From Acidimicrobiaceae bacterium (lineage in GTDB: Bacteria; Actinomycetota; Acidimicrobiia; Acidimicrobiales; Ilumatobacteraceae), in NCBI GenBank assembly GCA_947458565.1, contig CANGZK010000003.1:1-25879 (forward strand): DNA of 25,879 bases, read 5' to 3'. The translations under genes and the position numbers were made by a program. The notes below the pieces were generated by a model. The model had not been told where the DNA came from. It saw only the letters and a list, made by a program, of their open reading frames with translations, and did not search any database. Positions 14,789-22,828 of this stretch are shown here, piece after piece (positions within the stretch are counted from its first letter, which is position 1; every line of letters begins with the position of its first letter).

Positions 14789-15769
14789 GTGGCAAATCGT
14801 GGACCAAAGCATGTAGTTGTAGACGGGTCAAATTTGGCGACCGAAGGTCGCACATCGCCAAGCCTCAAGCAGTTGCACGAAGCCGTGCTGTCATTTATGA
14901 ATGAGTTCCCCGACACCAAAGTGACGGTGGTTGTGGACGCAACTTTTGGTCATCGCATCGACAAGCGAGAGGTTGCCGAATTTAATGATGCGATTGACAA
15001 CAACGAACTCGTTTCGCCACCTGCTGGTGCTGTTGGGCGTGGCGACGGATTCGTGCTCACCATTGCCAAAAAAATTGGTGCAACAGTCGTATCGAACGAC
15101 AGTTATCAAGAATTTCATCAAGAACATCCGTGGTTGTTTGATGGTGGTCGATTGATGGGTGGCAAGCCGGTTCCACTTGTTGGCTGGGTGTTTATTGATC
15201 GCTTGCCAGTCCGTCCCTCGGCCGCAAAGTCTGTCAAGAAAGCAAGTCGTGAAGCCAACAGGCCAATGCCAATTCCTCGCACTCCGCCGCCCAACATCAA
15301 ACTTGCTGCTAAAACAAAAGTTGCTACCTCGGTATCTCAAACCACACCTGCTTCAACGCAGTCGTCGAGCGCGCGTACAAAACCGACAGCTTCGGTAAAT
15401 GAGCTCGCACCATTTTTGGAATTCGTAGAAAAATACAAAATAGGCAGCAAGGTAAAGGGTGTAGTTGAGAGCTACTCGGCACATGGCGTGTACGTTCGCA
15501 TCGGTGATGTACTTGGCTATTTGCCACTGCGCTTGATGGCTAACCCGGCACCTCGTAGTGCGCGAGATTTTGTCAAGATTGGTCAGCAGGTTTCACTCGT
15601 TGTGTCGAGCTTTACTGCTTCAAGGCGCAGCATTGATGTAGGCATTGTCGGTCCGGTGAGCGCAGTCAAAAAAGCTGTTCCAGTCAAGAAGTCGAAGAAA
15701 CGCCCAGCTGCCGTGCAAGCACGGCCCACTCCAGCACCAACACGCAAGGCTCCCGCCAAGAAAAAATAA
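14789..15769 (+). CDS. NYN/PIN-like (Zc3h12a-type) ribonuclease domain fused to an S1-like RNA-binding domain
   Basis: 326 residues in three parts. Residues 8-140 form a PIN-like NYN domain with acidic and polar active-site positions: VVVDGSN (D12, N15), VVVDATF (D50), GRGDG (D86) and VVSNDSY (D104). The wording is closest to Zc3h12a/Regnase-type nucleases. A Pro/Ser/Thr/Ala-rich linker (about 141-205) leads to an S1-type OB fold (219-285: GSKVKGVVESYSAHGVYVRIG, then SIDVGIVGP). The tail (293-326) is rich in Lys/Ala/Pro and probably disordered and RNA-binding. An RNA cleavage or processing role is inferred. The start is uncertain: GTG 14789 or TTG 14777, neither with a good Shine-Dalgarno or -10. 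The exonuclease III gene follows after 23 bases with its own promoter. Confidence 0.82.
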   Translation: MANRGPKHVVVDGSNLATEGRTSPSLKQLHEAVLSFMNEFPDTKVTVVVDATFGHRIDKREVAEFNDAIDNNELVSPPAGAVGRGDGFVLTIAKKIGATVVSNDSYQEFHQEHPWLFDGGRLMGGKPVPLVGWVFIDRLPVRPSAAKSVKKASREANRPMPIPRTPPPNIKLAAKTKVATSVSQTTPASTQSSSARTKPTASVNELAPFLEFVEKYKIGSKVKGVVESYSAHGVYVRIGDVLGYLPLRLMANPAPRSARDFVKIGQQVSLVVSSFTASRRSIDVGIVGPVSAVKKAVPVKKSKKRPAAVQARPTPAPTRKAPAKKK

Positions 15770-15780
15770 GTGTTGCGTAG

Positions 15781-15786
15781 TAGTTT
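15781..15786 (+). promoter_or_regulatory. -10 hexamer TAGTTT of xthA
   Basis: TAGTTT ends 6 bases before GTG 15793, in the 23-base gap after the NYN-S1 gene, implying a leaderless xthA transcript. Confidence 0.5.
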
Positions 15787-15792
15787 GTTGCG

Positions 15793-16557
15793 GTGCTGAT
15801 CGCTACATGGAATGTCAATTCTTTAAAAGCCAGGCTGCCTCGCGTCCAGCAATGGATAGAGGAAAACAAGCCGGATGTTTTGTGTATTCAAGAAACCAAA
15901 ATGAAGGATGCCGTTTTCCCATCGCTTGTTTTTCATGAAATGGGTTACGAGTCGGCACATTTTGGTCAGGGTCAATGGAACGGTGTGGCCATCTTGTCAA
16001 AAATTGGCCTCGACAATGTGATCAATAACTTTGCGGTTGGCGAACCAGATGGCGAAGCACGAATTATCAGCGCCGAGTGCGGTGGCATCACTGTTGTGTG
16101 CGTGTATGTGCCCAATGGTCGAGAACTCGAGCATGATCACTATCAATACAAGTTGCGCTGGATGAAGCAGCTGAAACAACATGTAGCCAAGATTGCCAAG
16201 CCAGCGGGCGATGTGATCGTGACAGGAGACTTCAATATCGCCCCCGAAGACATTGATGTTTGGGATCCGGAAGCACTCGTAGGTTCGACACATGTGAGCG
16301 CGCCAGAACGTGAAGTTTTGAGCGATCTCTGTGCGTGGGGATTGACCGACATTTATCGAGACCAACATCCTGAACCAAAGTTGTTTTCATGGTGGGATTA
16401 CCGCGATGGTGGGTTTCATAAAAATCATGGAATGCGAATTGATTTATTGCTCGTCAGTGAAACGGTTGCGAAGCGCACCAAATCGACTGTGGTCGACCGC
16501 AATGCCCGCAAAGGCGAAAAGCCAAGCGATCATGCGCCTGTCGTGATGGAGTTGTAA
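15793..16557 (+). CDS. xthA: Exodeoxyribonuclease III (AP endonuclease)
   Basis: 254 residues, standard for ExoIII. Catalytic positions: N7 (TWNVNS), E34 (IQETK), Y106 (VYVPNG), D146 and N148 (TGDFNIAP), D217 (RIDLLL) and D246-H247 (SDHAPV). The enzyme cuts at abasic sites and trims 3' ends in base-excision repair. The start codon is GTG, preceded by TAGTTT 6 bases upstream. The PaaI-family thioesterase gene starts 10 bases after its stop, probably on the same transcript. Confidence 0.96.
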   Translation: MLIATWNVNSLKARLPRVQQWIEENKPDVLCIQETKMKDAVFPSLVFHEMGYESAHFGQGQWNGVAILSKIGLDNVINNFAVGEPDGEARIISAECGGITVVCVYVPNGRELEHDHYQYKLRWMKQLKQHVAKIAKPAGDVIVTGDFNIAPEDIDVWDPEALVGSTHVSAPEREVLSDLCAWGLTDIYRDQHPEPKLFSWWDYRDGGFHKNHGMRIDLLLVSETVAKRTKSTVVDRNARKGEKPSDHAPVVMEL

Positions 16558-16567
16558 AAAAGTTTCC

Positions 16568-17140
16568 ATGTCAAATAACACACCAAATAACTTTGCCGGT
16601 TTCCATGTCCGTCAAACACCAATGACGGCTGACGAAAGGGTTCGTGCCGACCGAGCGCAAGTTATTCGCAATGAAATAGAAGAGATCGTCTCAGTGACAG
16701 GTGCGAGTTTTCTTGACCGCAGTCCAATCATCGGCGCAATAAACCCAGTTGCGATGCCCATGACTATCACCACTTCAACCGATGAAAATGGTCGTGTCAA
16801 TGTTGTTGGCACCGTCACGTTTGGTTCTGCGTATGAAGGACCGCCGGGGTGTGTGCACGGTGGAGTGATTGCCGCGTATTTTGACGAAGTGTGTGGTGTC
16901 GCTCAGTCGACCACAGGAAATCCGGGCATGACTGTCAACCTGACAATCGATTACCGCTCACCGACGCCGCTGCATATGCCACTCGAGTTTCGTGCATATG
17001 TTGCGTCTACTGATAAGCGCAAGATCATCACTGCTGGTTTGTTGTATCACGGTGAGACACTGTGCGCAGAGGCAACGGGAATCTTTGTGTCGATGCGACC
17101 AGAGATTTTTGAGCGTCTCACTCAACTGCGAGATGCGTGA
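16568..17140 (+). CDS. PaaI family hotdog thioesterase
   Basis: 190 residues. The hotdog-fold core has the PaaI/4HBT motif GCVHGGVIAAYFDE with HGG at 97-99 and D106 on the following helix, then the strand MTVNLTIDYRSPTPL. These enzymes hydrolyse acyl- or aryl-CoA thioesters. The roughly 50-residue N-terminal extension (DRSPIIGAINPVAMPM before the core) is seen in actinobacterial members. Located 10 bases after xthA; its 3' end overlaps the convergent uvrD2 gene by 19 bases. The natural acyl-CoA is unknown. Confidence 0.88.
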   Translation: MSNNTPNNFAGFHVRQTPMTADERVRADRAQVIRNEIEEIVSVTGASFLDRSPIIGAINPVAMPMTITTSTDENGRVNVVGTVTFGSAYEGPPGCVHGGVIAAYFDEVCGVAQSTTGNPGMTVNLTIDYRSPTPLHMPLEFRAYVASTDKRKIITAGLLYHGETLCAEATGIFVSMRPEIFERLTQLRDA

Positions 17141-17150
17141 CGCTCAAAAA
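17106..17150. repeat. Inverted repeat across overlapping convergent stop codons
   Basis: TTTTTGAGCGTC (17106-17117) and GACGCTCAAAAA (17139-17150) are perfect reverse complements separated by 21 bases. The repeat encloses the 19-base overlap of the thioesterase and helicase gene ends, so both reading frames encode part of it. The T-run precedes and the A-run follows the stem on either strand, the opposite of a canonical intrinsic terminator. Confidence 0.6.
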
Positions 17151-19032
17151 GAGGTAGCACCGCTGGTGCAATTCGTTGCGCCATGCTTTTTCCCATCACG
17201 GCAGCCAAGTCGTCAATAGTCATCTCGCGGTCCACTGGTTGAGCGCTTGCAAGTCTCTTGAGCTCTTCGTCGCTACAAATACCAGTTGGTTGTTGAAATA
17301 AAGATCGCGCGAGATGTCGGCGCCAGGTAGTCAAGTCGTCCAACAAATCTGGGTCATTAGACGCTCGACGAGCCAGGCGTGAGAAAGTTGGCATGGCGGC
17401 AACTGGCATGTCGATTGATGTCGGCATGTCTTGCAGCAGAGGACTTATGCCGGCAATGCGTGTGTTGCGTTTGCGTGCAAACGTGACAAATAGCTGGTGG
17501 GCAGCGCGTGTGATCGCAACATAAGCGAGTCGCACTTCTTCACGTTTTTGATCGGTTGAAGTTGCAGAGCCATGGGGCAGAAGGCCAACTTCGGCACCAG
17601 CAATCACAACACAGTCCCACTCTCGACCCTTGGCACTGTGAAATGAAAGCAGATCGACCCCCGCCTTAGGGTGGGAAACTGTTGCGTTTGCTGCAACCCA
17701 TGCGCTGAACGCACGACCATCAACTGTGCCGATTGTGTCTTGTTGTACAAACTGTCGCACCATTTCAGCAACGGTGCGCTCGGCTTCATCAATCGACTCA
17801 TTAAAAATGTCTGCAGCCCATGTGGTCAGGCCATGTCGGCTTGTTGATTGTGCTGCAAGCGCTATTGCGGCAGTGATCTCGGGAGGCTGGCGAGTTGATC
17901 CAATTGGAATTCCGGCGCGAGTGAGCGCTTTGGAAATGGCAACGAGCTGAGTATTGGTGCGCACAAGAACCGCACACGATTGCCACGGATGTGCGCCGGC
18001 TGTTGGCGCATATTGCCAAAGCAGCGACGCGATGCCATCAGCTTCTTCCTGCTCATCATCAAAACCTGCGATACGAATGTGCGGACCATCCTCGCGTACT
18101 GCTTCGATCTCGAATGCTTCGCCGGTTTGCAACGCAACGTGGCGAGCAGCATGCACAATATGTGGCGAGCAACGATAATTATTTGGCAGGCTGAGCACAG
18201 TGGTGTGTCCGAGTGCATCGGGAAGAGTGTCAAACAACATGCGATCAGCACCGTTCCATCCATAAATGGCTTGCAGTGGGTCGCCAACAACAAACACGTC
18301 TGGCCGACCACCACGAATTTCTTCGAACAGTGCGTATTGCAAAGGGTTCATGTCTTGGGCTTCGTCAACGAACAAATGCTTGAATCGAAAACGCACAGCC
18401 TCTGCGTAGCCGGCGTCTGTACGCATGTCGGCAATCACACGTGCGAGCAAGTCGTCTAAGTCGACGATCTGGCGCTTTACTTTGAGCTGTTCGTATTGCT
18501 TGTAAATTTCGGCAATTTCTGGTGCTGCAGTAGGTGGTGTGCGCTGCAGACGCTTGATCATTTGTGTGTAGTCAGCGGGGGCGATCATGCGTGCATGAGC
18601 CCAATCGATTTCTGCCAGAATTTCTCGCGGTCGGCTCGCCATGCGGTGAGTGCCTGCCGCCGCCGTTGCTAGCGCGGTTCGATTGTGCACAATATTTGGC
18701 ACGGGCTGACCCAAATCAATCAGACGCTGACGGAGGAGTGAAAGTGCAACAGCATGGAATGTTCCCACTGTTGGTCCTGCACCGTGACTGCGGTCTACTC
18801 CAAGATTGGTAAGTCGCTTGCGCATTTCACCGGCGGCCTCGCGTGTAAATGTGATGGCCAAAACATTTTCGGGGTTTGCTGTACCGCTAGCTACTCGGTA
18901 CGCAATGCGGTGAGTGAGTACCCGCGTTTTTCCCGAACCTGCTCCAGCATGCACGACTATTGACGAAGGTGGAGAGACCACAGCTTCGTGCTGATGGGCG
19001 TCGAGCCCACGCAGTAAGTCGTCTTTATGCAT
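17122..19032 (-). CDS. uvrD2: Superfamily 1A DNA helicase, UvrD2-like with C-terminal HRDC domain
   Basis: 636 residues. UvrD/PcrA motifs: Q-motif AHQHEAV (12-18), Walker A AGAGSGKT (29-36), TFTREAAGEM (61-70), DEAQD (223-227), GDPLQAIYGWNGA (250-262), NNYRCS, SFHSAKGREWDCV and VRLAYVAITRA. The last 70 or so residues (WRRHLARSLF to the end) read as an HRDC domain, the architecture of mycobacterial UvrD2. Mycobacterial UvrD2 has a CxxC...CxxC module between helicase and HRDC; no such cysteines exist here. ATG 19032 is chosen because TACAGT (19044-19039) lies 6 bases upstream; an in-frame ATG at 19080 would leave only 2 bases to the divergent PH-domain gene. Role: ATP-driven DNA unwinding in repair. 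Confidence 0.93.
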   Translation of the reverse strand: MHKDDLLRGLDAHQHEAVVSPPSSIVVHAGAGSGKTRVLTHRIAYRVASGTANPENVLAITFTREAAGEMRKRLTNLGVDRSHGAGPTVGTFHAVALSLLRQRLIDLGQPVPNIVHNRTALATAAAGTHRMASRPREILAEIDWAHARMIAPADYTQMIKRLQRTPPTAAPEIAEIYKQYEQLKVKRQIVDLDDLLARVIADMRTDAGYAEAVRFRFKHLFVDEAQDMNPLQYALFEEIRGGRPDVFVVGDPLQAIYGWNGADRMLFDTLPDALGHTTVLSLPNNYRCSPHIVHAARHVALQTGEAFEIEAVREDGPHIRIAGFDDEQEEADGIASLLWQYAPTAGAHPWQSCAVLVRTNTQLVAISKALTRAGIPIGSTRQPPEITAAIALAAQSTSRHGLTTWAADIFNESIDEAERTVAEMVRQFVQQDTIGTVDGRAFSAWVAANATVSHPKAGVDLLSFHSAKGREWDCVVIAGAEVGLLPHGSATSTDQKREEVRLAYVAITRAAHQLFVTFARKRNTRIAGISPLLQDMPTSIDMPVAAMPTFSRLARRASNDPDLLDDLTTWRRHLARSLFQQPTGICSDEELKRLASAQPVDREMTIDDLAAVMGKSMAQRIAPAVLPLFERHASRS

Positions 19033-19038
19033 GCAGAG

Positions 19039-19076
19039 ACTGTAGGCGTTCCGTGTAACACGCTGCACATTACGAT
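19039..19076. promoter_or_regulatory. Divergent leaderless promoters of uvrD2 and the PH-domain gene
   Basis: In the 50-base divergent gap, TACAGT on the minus strand (19044-19039) ends 6 bases before uvrD2 ATG 19032, and TACGAT on the plus strand (19071-19076) ends 6 bases before GTG 19083. The identical spacing on both sides supports both starts. Confidence 0.55.
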
Positions 19077-19082
19077 GCATTC

Positions 19083-19586
19083 GTGGCGTTTTCTACGAAA
19101 TATCTTAATGATGACGAGCATGTAATTTTGGACCTGCATCCTCACTGGTGGACATTTGTCAAACCAAGTCTTGCAATCGTCATCAGTTTTATTGCATGGA
19201 TAAAGAGTCACGACATCGCCGAAGCAACAGCAGGTAGCGCCAGAAAATTGATCGAGACATCTGCACTATGGCTGACGTTGGCTGCACTCCTATTTACGGT
19301 TCTGTGGTTGGCCAAAGTTGCACTGAAGTGGAGCAGGACCCACTTTGTGCTCACCAGTCAGCGCGTCATTTTTCGTTCTGGAGTGATTGCTCGAGTAGGT
19401 ATCGAGATCCCCTTGTATCGAGTCAACAACATCAATTTCCATCAGTCGATCTTCGAGCGAATGATCGGCGCGGGCGATTTGCTGATTGAGTCTGGCGGGG
19501 AAGACGGAATGCAAGTGTTTGGCAACGTTCGCGACCCAGAGCAGGTGCAAAGTTTTATTCAGCGTGCCATGCACAACGCTAGTTGA
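19083..19586 (+). CDS. Membrane protein with bacterial PH domain (bPH2/DUF304-like)
   Basis: 167 residues. Two hydrophobic segments (about 26-41 and 60-81) precede a bacterial pleckstrin-homology-like domain (about 84-165) with the family wording FVLTSQRVIFRSGVIARVGIEIPLYRVNNINFHQSIFERMIGAGDLLIES. The topology is a membrane hairpin with the PH domain facing the cytoplasm. Function is unknown in the family as a whole. GTG 19083 is supported by the TACGAT -10. The gene overlaps the end of the convergent galactokinase gene by 8 bases. Confidence 0.88.
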   Translation: MAFSTKYLNDDEHVILDLHPHWWTFVKPSLAIVISFIAWIKSHDIAEATAGSARKLIETSALWLTLAALLFTVLWLAKVALKWSRTHFVLTSQRVIFRSGVIARVGIEIPLYRVNNINFHQSIFERMIGAGDLLIESGGEDGMQVFGNVRDPEQVQSFIQRAMHNAS

Positions 19587-20604
19587 TTAATTTTGCACCA
19601 CTAACAGGCTTAACAAGCATTGCGCCTTCAAGGTTGTCTACGTTTGCGGATGAATCAGCAACGATCACAATGCAACCGCCAAAGCCGCCACCGGTCATTC
19701 GTGCACCAAACACACCAGGCGTCTGCTGCGCAATTCGAACAGCCTCATCCATTTGGTTAGTTGAAACTTCAAAATCATCGCGCAAGCTTTTGTGGCTTTC
19801 GTTCATCAGCTTGCCGAACGTTGTCATATCTTGGAGCGCAAGTGCCACAGTTGCTCTGCGAACACGTTCGTTTTCACTCACTAAATGCATTGCGCGTCGC
19901 CGCAATATTTCATCAGCGATGTTGTGCACACTGCTTACTTCGGCCAATCGCAACGGACCAATGTGTTGCTCTGCCTGATCGCACTGGATAACGCGATCCG
20001 AATACGCGCTTGATGAAAGTTTGCGATGGGCAATGAATTGTACGTAGATGTTTACATCATGTGGGATTTCAATTGGGCTAACTTGCAACGAATGACAATC
20101 AATCAAGAGAGCACTTCCATCTACGCCTGAGGCACATGTAAGTTGATCCATAATTCCGCAGGGAACCCCGGTTGCCAAGTGCTCAGCGAAGCGACAGAGT
20201 TGTGCCAGTTCGAGCGATGTGGGAGGTGGAAGTTCGTTGACTTGACACAGCATCAGTGCGGTGCTGAGTTCGAGCGCCGCACTCGATGACAAGCCGCCAC
20301 CCAATGGAAGCGTTGTTGACACCGACCCAGAAAATCCACGCGTAACTTGCAGTTGGTGTGCAACACCTGTCACGTATCGACCCCATGTGGGCGTGGTTGC
20401 TGCTGGATCAACCAAGGGAAGTTCGCATTTCAGATCATCGGGTTGATCCGCACTGGTGAGTTGTATCGCTGCTTCAAGTGGCTGTGCGGCCATTGTTGTG
20501 TATCTGTCGATAGCCATCGGCAAGACCATTCCACCGGTGTAGTCGGTGTGATCTCCGATCAGGTTGACACGTCCTGGCGAGCGAACAACGATCTCGGCAG
20601 ACAT
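19579..20604 (-). CDS. galK: Galactokinase
   Basis: 341 residues of the GHMP kinase family. The galactokinase signature GRVNLIGDHTDYTGG (11-25), the phosphate-binding loop LPLGGGLSSSAALE (99-112), the catalytic aspartate D153 in CGIMDQ, and the third motif RMTGGGFGGCIV near the C-terminus are all present. It phosphorylates galactose at C1. The gene is alone, with no galT or galE alongside, so the sugar specificity rests on sequence only. The open frame extends 66 codons further upstream to 20802, but those residues are unlike the family and overlap the divergent hydrolase gene; ATG 20604 gives the canonical N-terminus. TATAAC (20617-20612) lies 7 bases before it. Confidence 0.93.
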   Translation of the reverse strand: MSAEIVVRSPGRVNLIGDHTDYTGGMVLPMAIDRYTTMAAQPLEAAIQLTSADQPDDLKCELPLVDPAATTPTWGRYVTGVAHQLQVTRGFSGSVSTTLPLGGGLSSSAALELSTALMLCQVNELPPPTSLELAQLCRFAEHLATGVPCGIMDQLTCASGVDGSALLIDCHSLQVSPIEIPHDVNIYVQFIAHRKLSSSAYSDRVIQCDQAEQHIGPLRLAEVSSVHNIADEILRRRAMHLVSENERVRRATVALALQDMTTFGKLMNESHKSLRDDFEVSTNQMDEAVRIAQQTPGVFGARMTGGGFGGCIVIVADSSANVDNLEGAMLVKPVSGAKLIN

Positions 20605-20613
20605 ATTCGTAGT

Positions 20614-20637
20614 TATAAACATATATATAAACATATA
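20614..20637. repeat. Tandem 12-bp AT-rich direct repeat between galK and hydrolase gene
   Basis: TATAAACATATA occurs twice in direct succession (20614-20625, 20626-20637), followed by the palindrome ACATATATGT (20631-20640). The block fills most of the 46-base divergent gap and is far more AT-rich than the rest of the window. It may melt easily and hold both promoters, or bind a regulator. Confidence 0.6.
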
Positions 20638-20650
20638 TGTGTGCGTGTAA

Positions 20651-21607
20651 ATGTCATTATTCCGCGAAGTTGTGAGAACTACGTATTTGGGCGAGAATGA
20701 CATAGTGCCAAATACAACAGTTCGCTCATCTGATGACCGCTTAATCGAAATCGAGTACGCCACATTTGGTTCACCGAGCAATCCGGCCATTTTGATGATC
20801 ATGGGCTACACGGCTCAGATGATTGTGTGGCCACAAGATTTCTGTCAGCAGCTGGCTGACGCTGGCTACTACGTCATCATCTTCGACAATCGCGATTGCG
20901 GATTATCTACGCACCTAGATGGCGTGGTCGTCGATACCGGTCCGATCATCATGGCTGCGATGACCGATCAACCGATTCCTCCAATTCCATACTCGCTATC
21001 CGATATGGCAACTGACGCAGTAGGTGTGCTTGACCACTTGGGTATTGAGCGGGCACATGTGCTGGGAATGTCGCTCGGTGGAATGATTGCTCAAGTTGTG
21101 GCATATGAGCATCATCACCGAACACTGACGCTCACCTCAATTTCGTCTCAGCCAGGTGACCCCGATGTTGGTCAACCATCGATGGACGCCGCGATGGTTA
21201 TTTTTGCAGACCCATTGCCAACGACAAGTCGTGAAGATTACATTGCCTCATCGACTCAGTGGCAAGTATGGCAATCAAAGAAATATCGCAGTGACGAACT
21301 TTCGTATGCGGCTGCTGCAGCCAGTTATGACCGCGCTTTTTATCCTGAAGGTGCACCGCGTCAACTTGCTGCGATTTACGGATCGGGTAGGCGCCATGAG
21401 CAGGTTGCAACGATTTCATGTCCAACGCTGGTCATTCACGGCACTGATGATCAATTGATTGTGCAGAGTGGCGGCGAGCGCACTGCAGAGTTGATCCCTG
21501 GTTCAAAACTGCTGCTCATTAATGACATGGGGCATGATCTGCCGCAACCACTGTGGCCAGTATTGATAGGTGCAATCTTGGAGCACGTTGCTCAAGTCGT
21601 TGCCTAA
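20651..21607 (+). CDS. Alpha/beta-fold hydrolase
   Basis: 318 residues. The nucleophile elbow is GMSLGG with S141, the acid is in HGTDDQL (D266 or D267), and the histidine is H295 in DMGHDLP. The oxyanion region near LMIMGYTAQMIVWP (48-61) and the FDNRDCGLST stretch fit the lactonase/esterase-like branch seen in aclacinomycin methylesterase and similar actinobacterial proteins; the substrate is unknown. Start ATG 20651 lies just after the AT-rich repeat block, without a Shine-Dalgarno. A downstream start is possible because the domain begins near residue 23. The racemase gene begins 15 bases after the stop. Confidence 0.88.
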   Translation: MSLFREVVRTTYLGENDIVPNTTVRSSDDRLIEIEYATFGSPSNPAILMIMGYTAQMIVWPQDFCQQLADAGYYVIIFDNRDCGLSTHLDGVVVDTGPIIMAAMTDQPIPPIPYSLSDMATDAVGVLDHLGIERAHVLGMSLGGMIAQVVAYEHHHRTLTLTSISSQPGDPDVGQPSMDAAMVIFADPLPTTSREDYIASSTQWQVWQSKKYRSDELSYAAAAASYDRAFYPEGAPRQLAAIYGSGRRHEQVATISCPTLVIHGTDDQLIVQSGGERTAELIPGSKLLLINDMGHDLPQPLWPVLIGAILEHVAQVVA

Positions 21608-21608
21608 G

Positions 21609-21614
21609 TAGTCT
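21609..21614 (+). promoter_or_regulatory. -10 hexamer TAGTCT of the racemase operon
   Basis: TAGTCT begins 2 bases after the hydrolase stop codon and ends 8 bases before ATG 21623, suggesting a leaderless start for the racemase/PIG-L/phosphatase operon. Confidence 0.45.
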
Positions 21615-21622
21615 TTGACCGT

Positions 21623-22828
21623 ATGGCGAATCAATCCCAGTCGACAAAAACGAATGGCCCTTTGTCGGGTTATCGAATTATCGAGATTGCAGGGATTGGG
21701 CCAGGGCCGTTTGCCGCAATGATGCTGGCCGACATGGGTGCTGAAGTAATTCGAGTTGAGCGTGCACAATCGGTGCGTGGTGATGCGCCAGATACGGCGC
21801 ACTGGGATGTGTTGCTGCGTGGCCGACGCAATATCGCCATCGATCTCAAGAGTCCTGATGGTGTTGAAACTCTGTTGTCATTGGTGGAGCATGCCGATGC
21901 ATTGATTGAAGGATTTCGCCCAGGAGTAATGGAGCGACTTGGTGTTGGGCCAGATGTTTGTGTTGCGCGCAACCCAAAGCTTGTATTTGGTCGCATGACT
22001 GGTTGGGGCCAAGACGGGCCATACGCGGCATCTGCCGGACACGACATCAACTACATCTCGCTTGCGGGTGCTCTCGCACATTTTTCTCGCGCGGGTGAGG
22101 CACCAGTGCCACCGTTAAACATGGTCGGCGACTTCGGTGGTGGCGGAATGTTTTTGGCATACGGAGTCGTATGTGCATTGCTTGAAGCACAAAAGAGTGG
22201 CAAAGGCCAGGTAGTCGATACCGCAATGGTCGATGGGTCGGCCGTGTTGATGAGCATGTTCTGGGCAATGAAGAACATCGGAATCTTCGATGAAAACAAA
22301 CCTGGTACAAACCTGCTCGACACCGGAGCACATTTTTATGATGTGTTTCTTTGCAGCGATGGCAAATATGTTTCGATTGGCAGTATCGAGCCACAGTTTT
22401 ATGCACTACTGCTTGAAAAGACCGGACTCTCAAGTGATCCCGCATTTGCAAAACAAATGGATGCATCACAGTGGCCCACTCTGAAGGCCAAACTCGCTGA
22501 TGTGATGCGCACGAAAACTTCGTCGCAGTGGTGCGAAATCATGGAAGGCACCGATGTGTGCTTTGCTCCGGTACTCACGATGAGCGAAGCAGCCAAGCAT
22601 CCACACAATGTTGCTCGTCAAACATTCATTGAAATTGCTGGTGTGACCCAGCCAGCACCGGCGCCGCGTTTTTCGCGCACTGCTGCCGCGTTGCCGAGTG
22701 CACCGGCTCATGCTGGTCAGCATTCACGTGCAGTGTTGGCCGATTGGGGTTTTGAAGCAGACCGCATTTCTGCATTGCTTGCAAGCGGCGCAGTTGTGGA
22801 CGGATCAGTCAAGGACGCAAAGAAATAG
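21623..22828 (+). CDS. CaiB/BaiF family protein, alpha-methylacyl-CoA racemase type
   Basis: 401 residues of the class III CoA-transferase fold. It follows the alpha-methylacyl-CoA racemase pattern: IIEIAGIGPGPFAAMMLADMGAEVIRVE (19-46), H140 in AGHDINY and D170 in MVGDFGGGG, matching the catalytic His/Asp pair of mycobacterial MCR. It epimerises 2-methyl-branched acyl-CoAs for beta-oxidation, as in sterol side chains or branched fatty acids. That role fits the hydroxyacyl-CoA-type SDR at the window start, but linkage is inference. It is the first gene of a three-gene operon: its TAG stop shares the G with the GTG start of the PIG-L gene. Confidence 0.92.
   Translation: MANQSQSTKTNGPLSGYRIIEIAGIGPGPFAAMMLADMGAEVIRVERAQSVRGDAPDTAHWDVLLRGRRNIAIDLKSPDGVETLLSLVEHADALIEGFRPGVMERLGVGPDVCVARNPKLVFGRMTGWGQDGPYAASAGHDINYISLAGALAHFSRAGEAPVPPLNMVGDFGGGGMFLAYGVVCALLEAQKSGKGQVVDTAMVDGSAVLMSMFWAMKNIGIFDENKPGTNLLDTGAHFYDVFLCSDGKYVSIGSIEPQFYALLLEKTGLSSDPAFAKQMDASQWPTLKAKLADVMRTKTSSQWCEIMEGTDVCFAPVLTMSEAAKHPHNVARQTFIEIAGVTQPAPAPRFSRTAAALPSAPAHAGQHSRAVLADWGFEADRISALLASGAVVDGSVKDAKK

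Noticed and set aside
20605..20802. N-terminal extension of galactokinase by 66 codons to 20802
   Set aside because: The extension includes the AT-rich repeat and overlaps the divergent hydrolase gene; galactokinases begin just before GRxNLIG, which fits ATG 20604.
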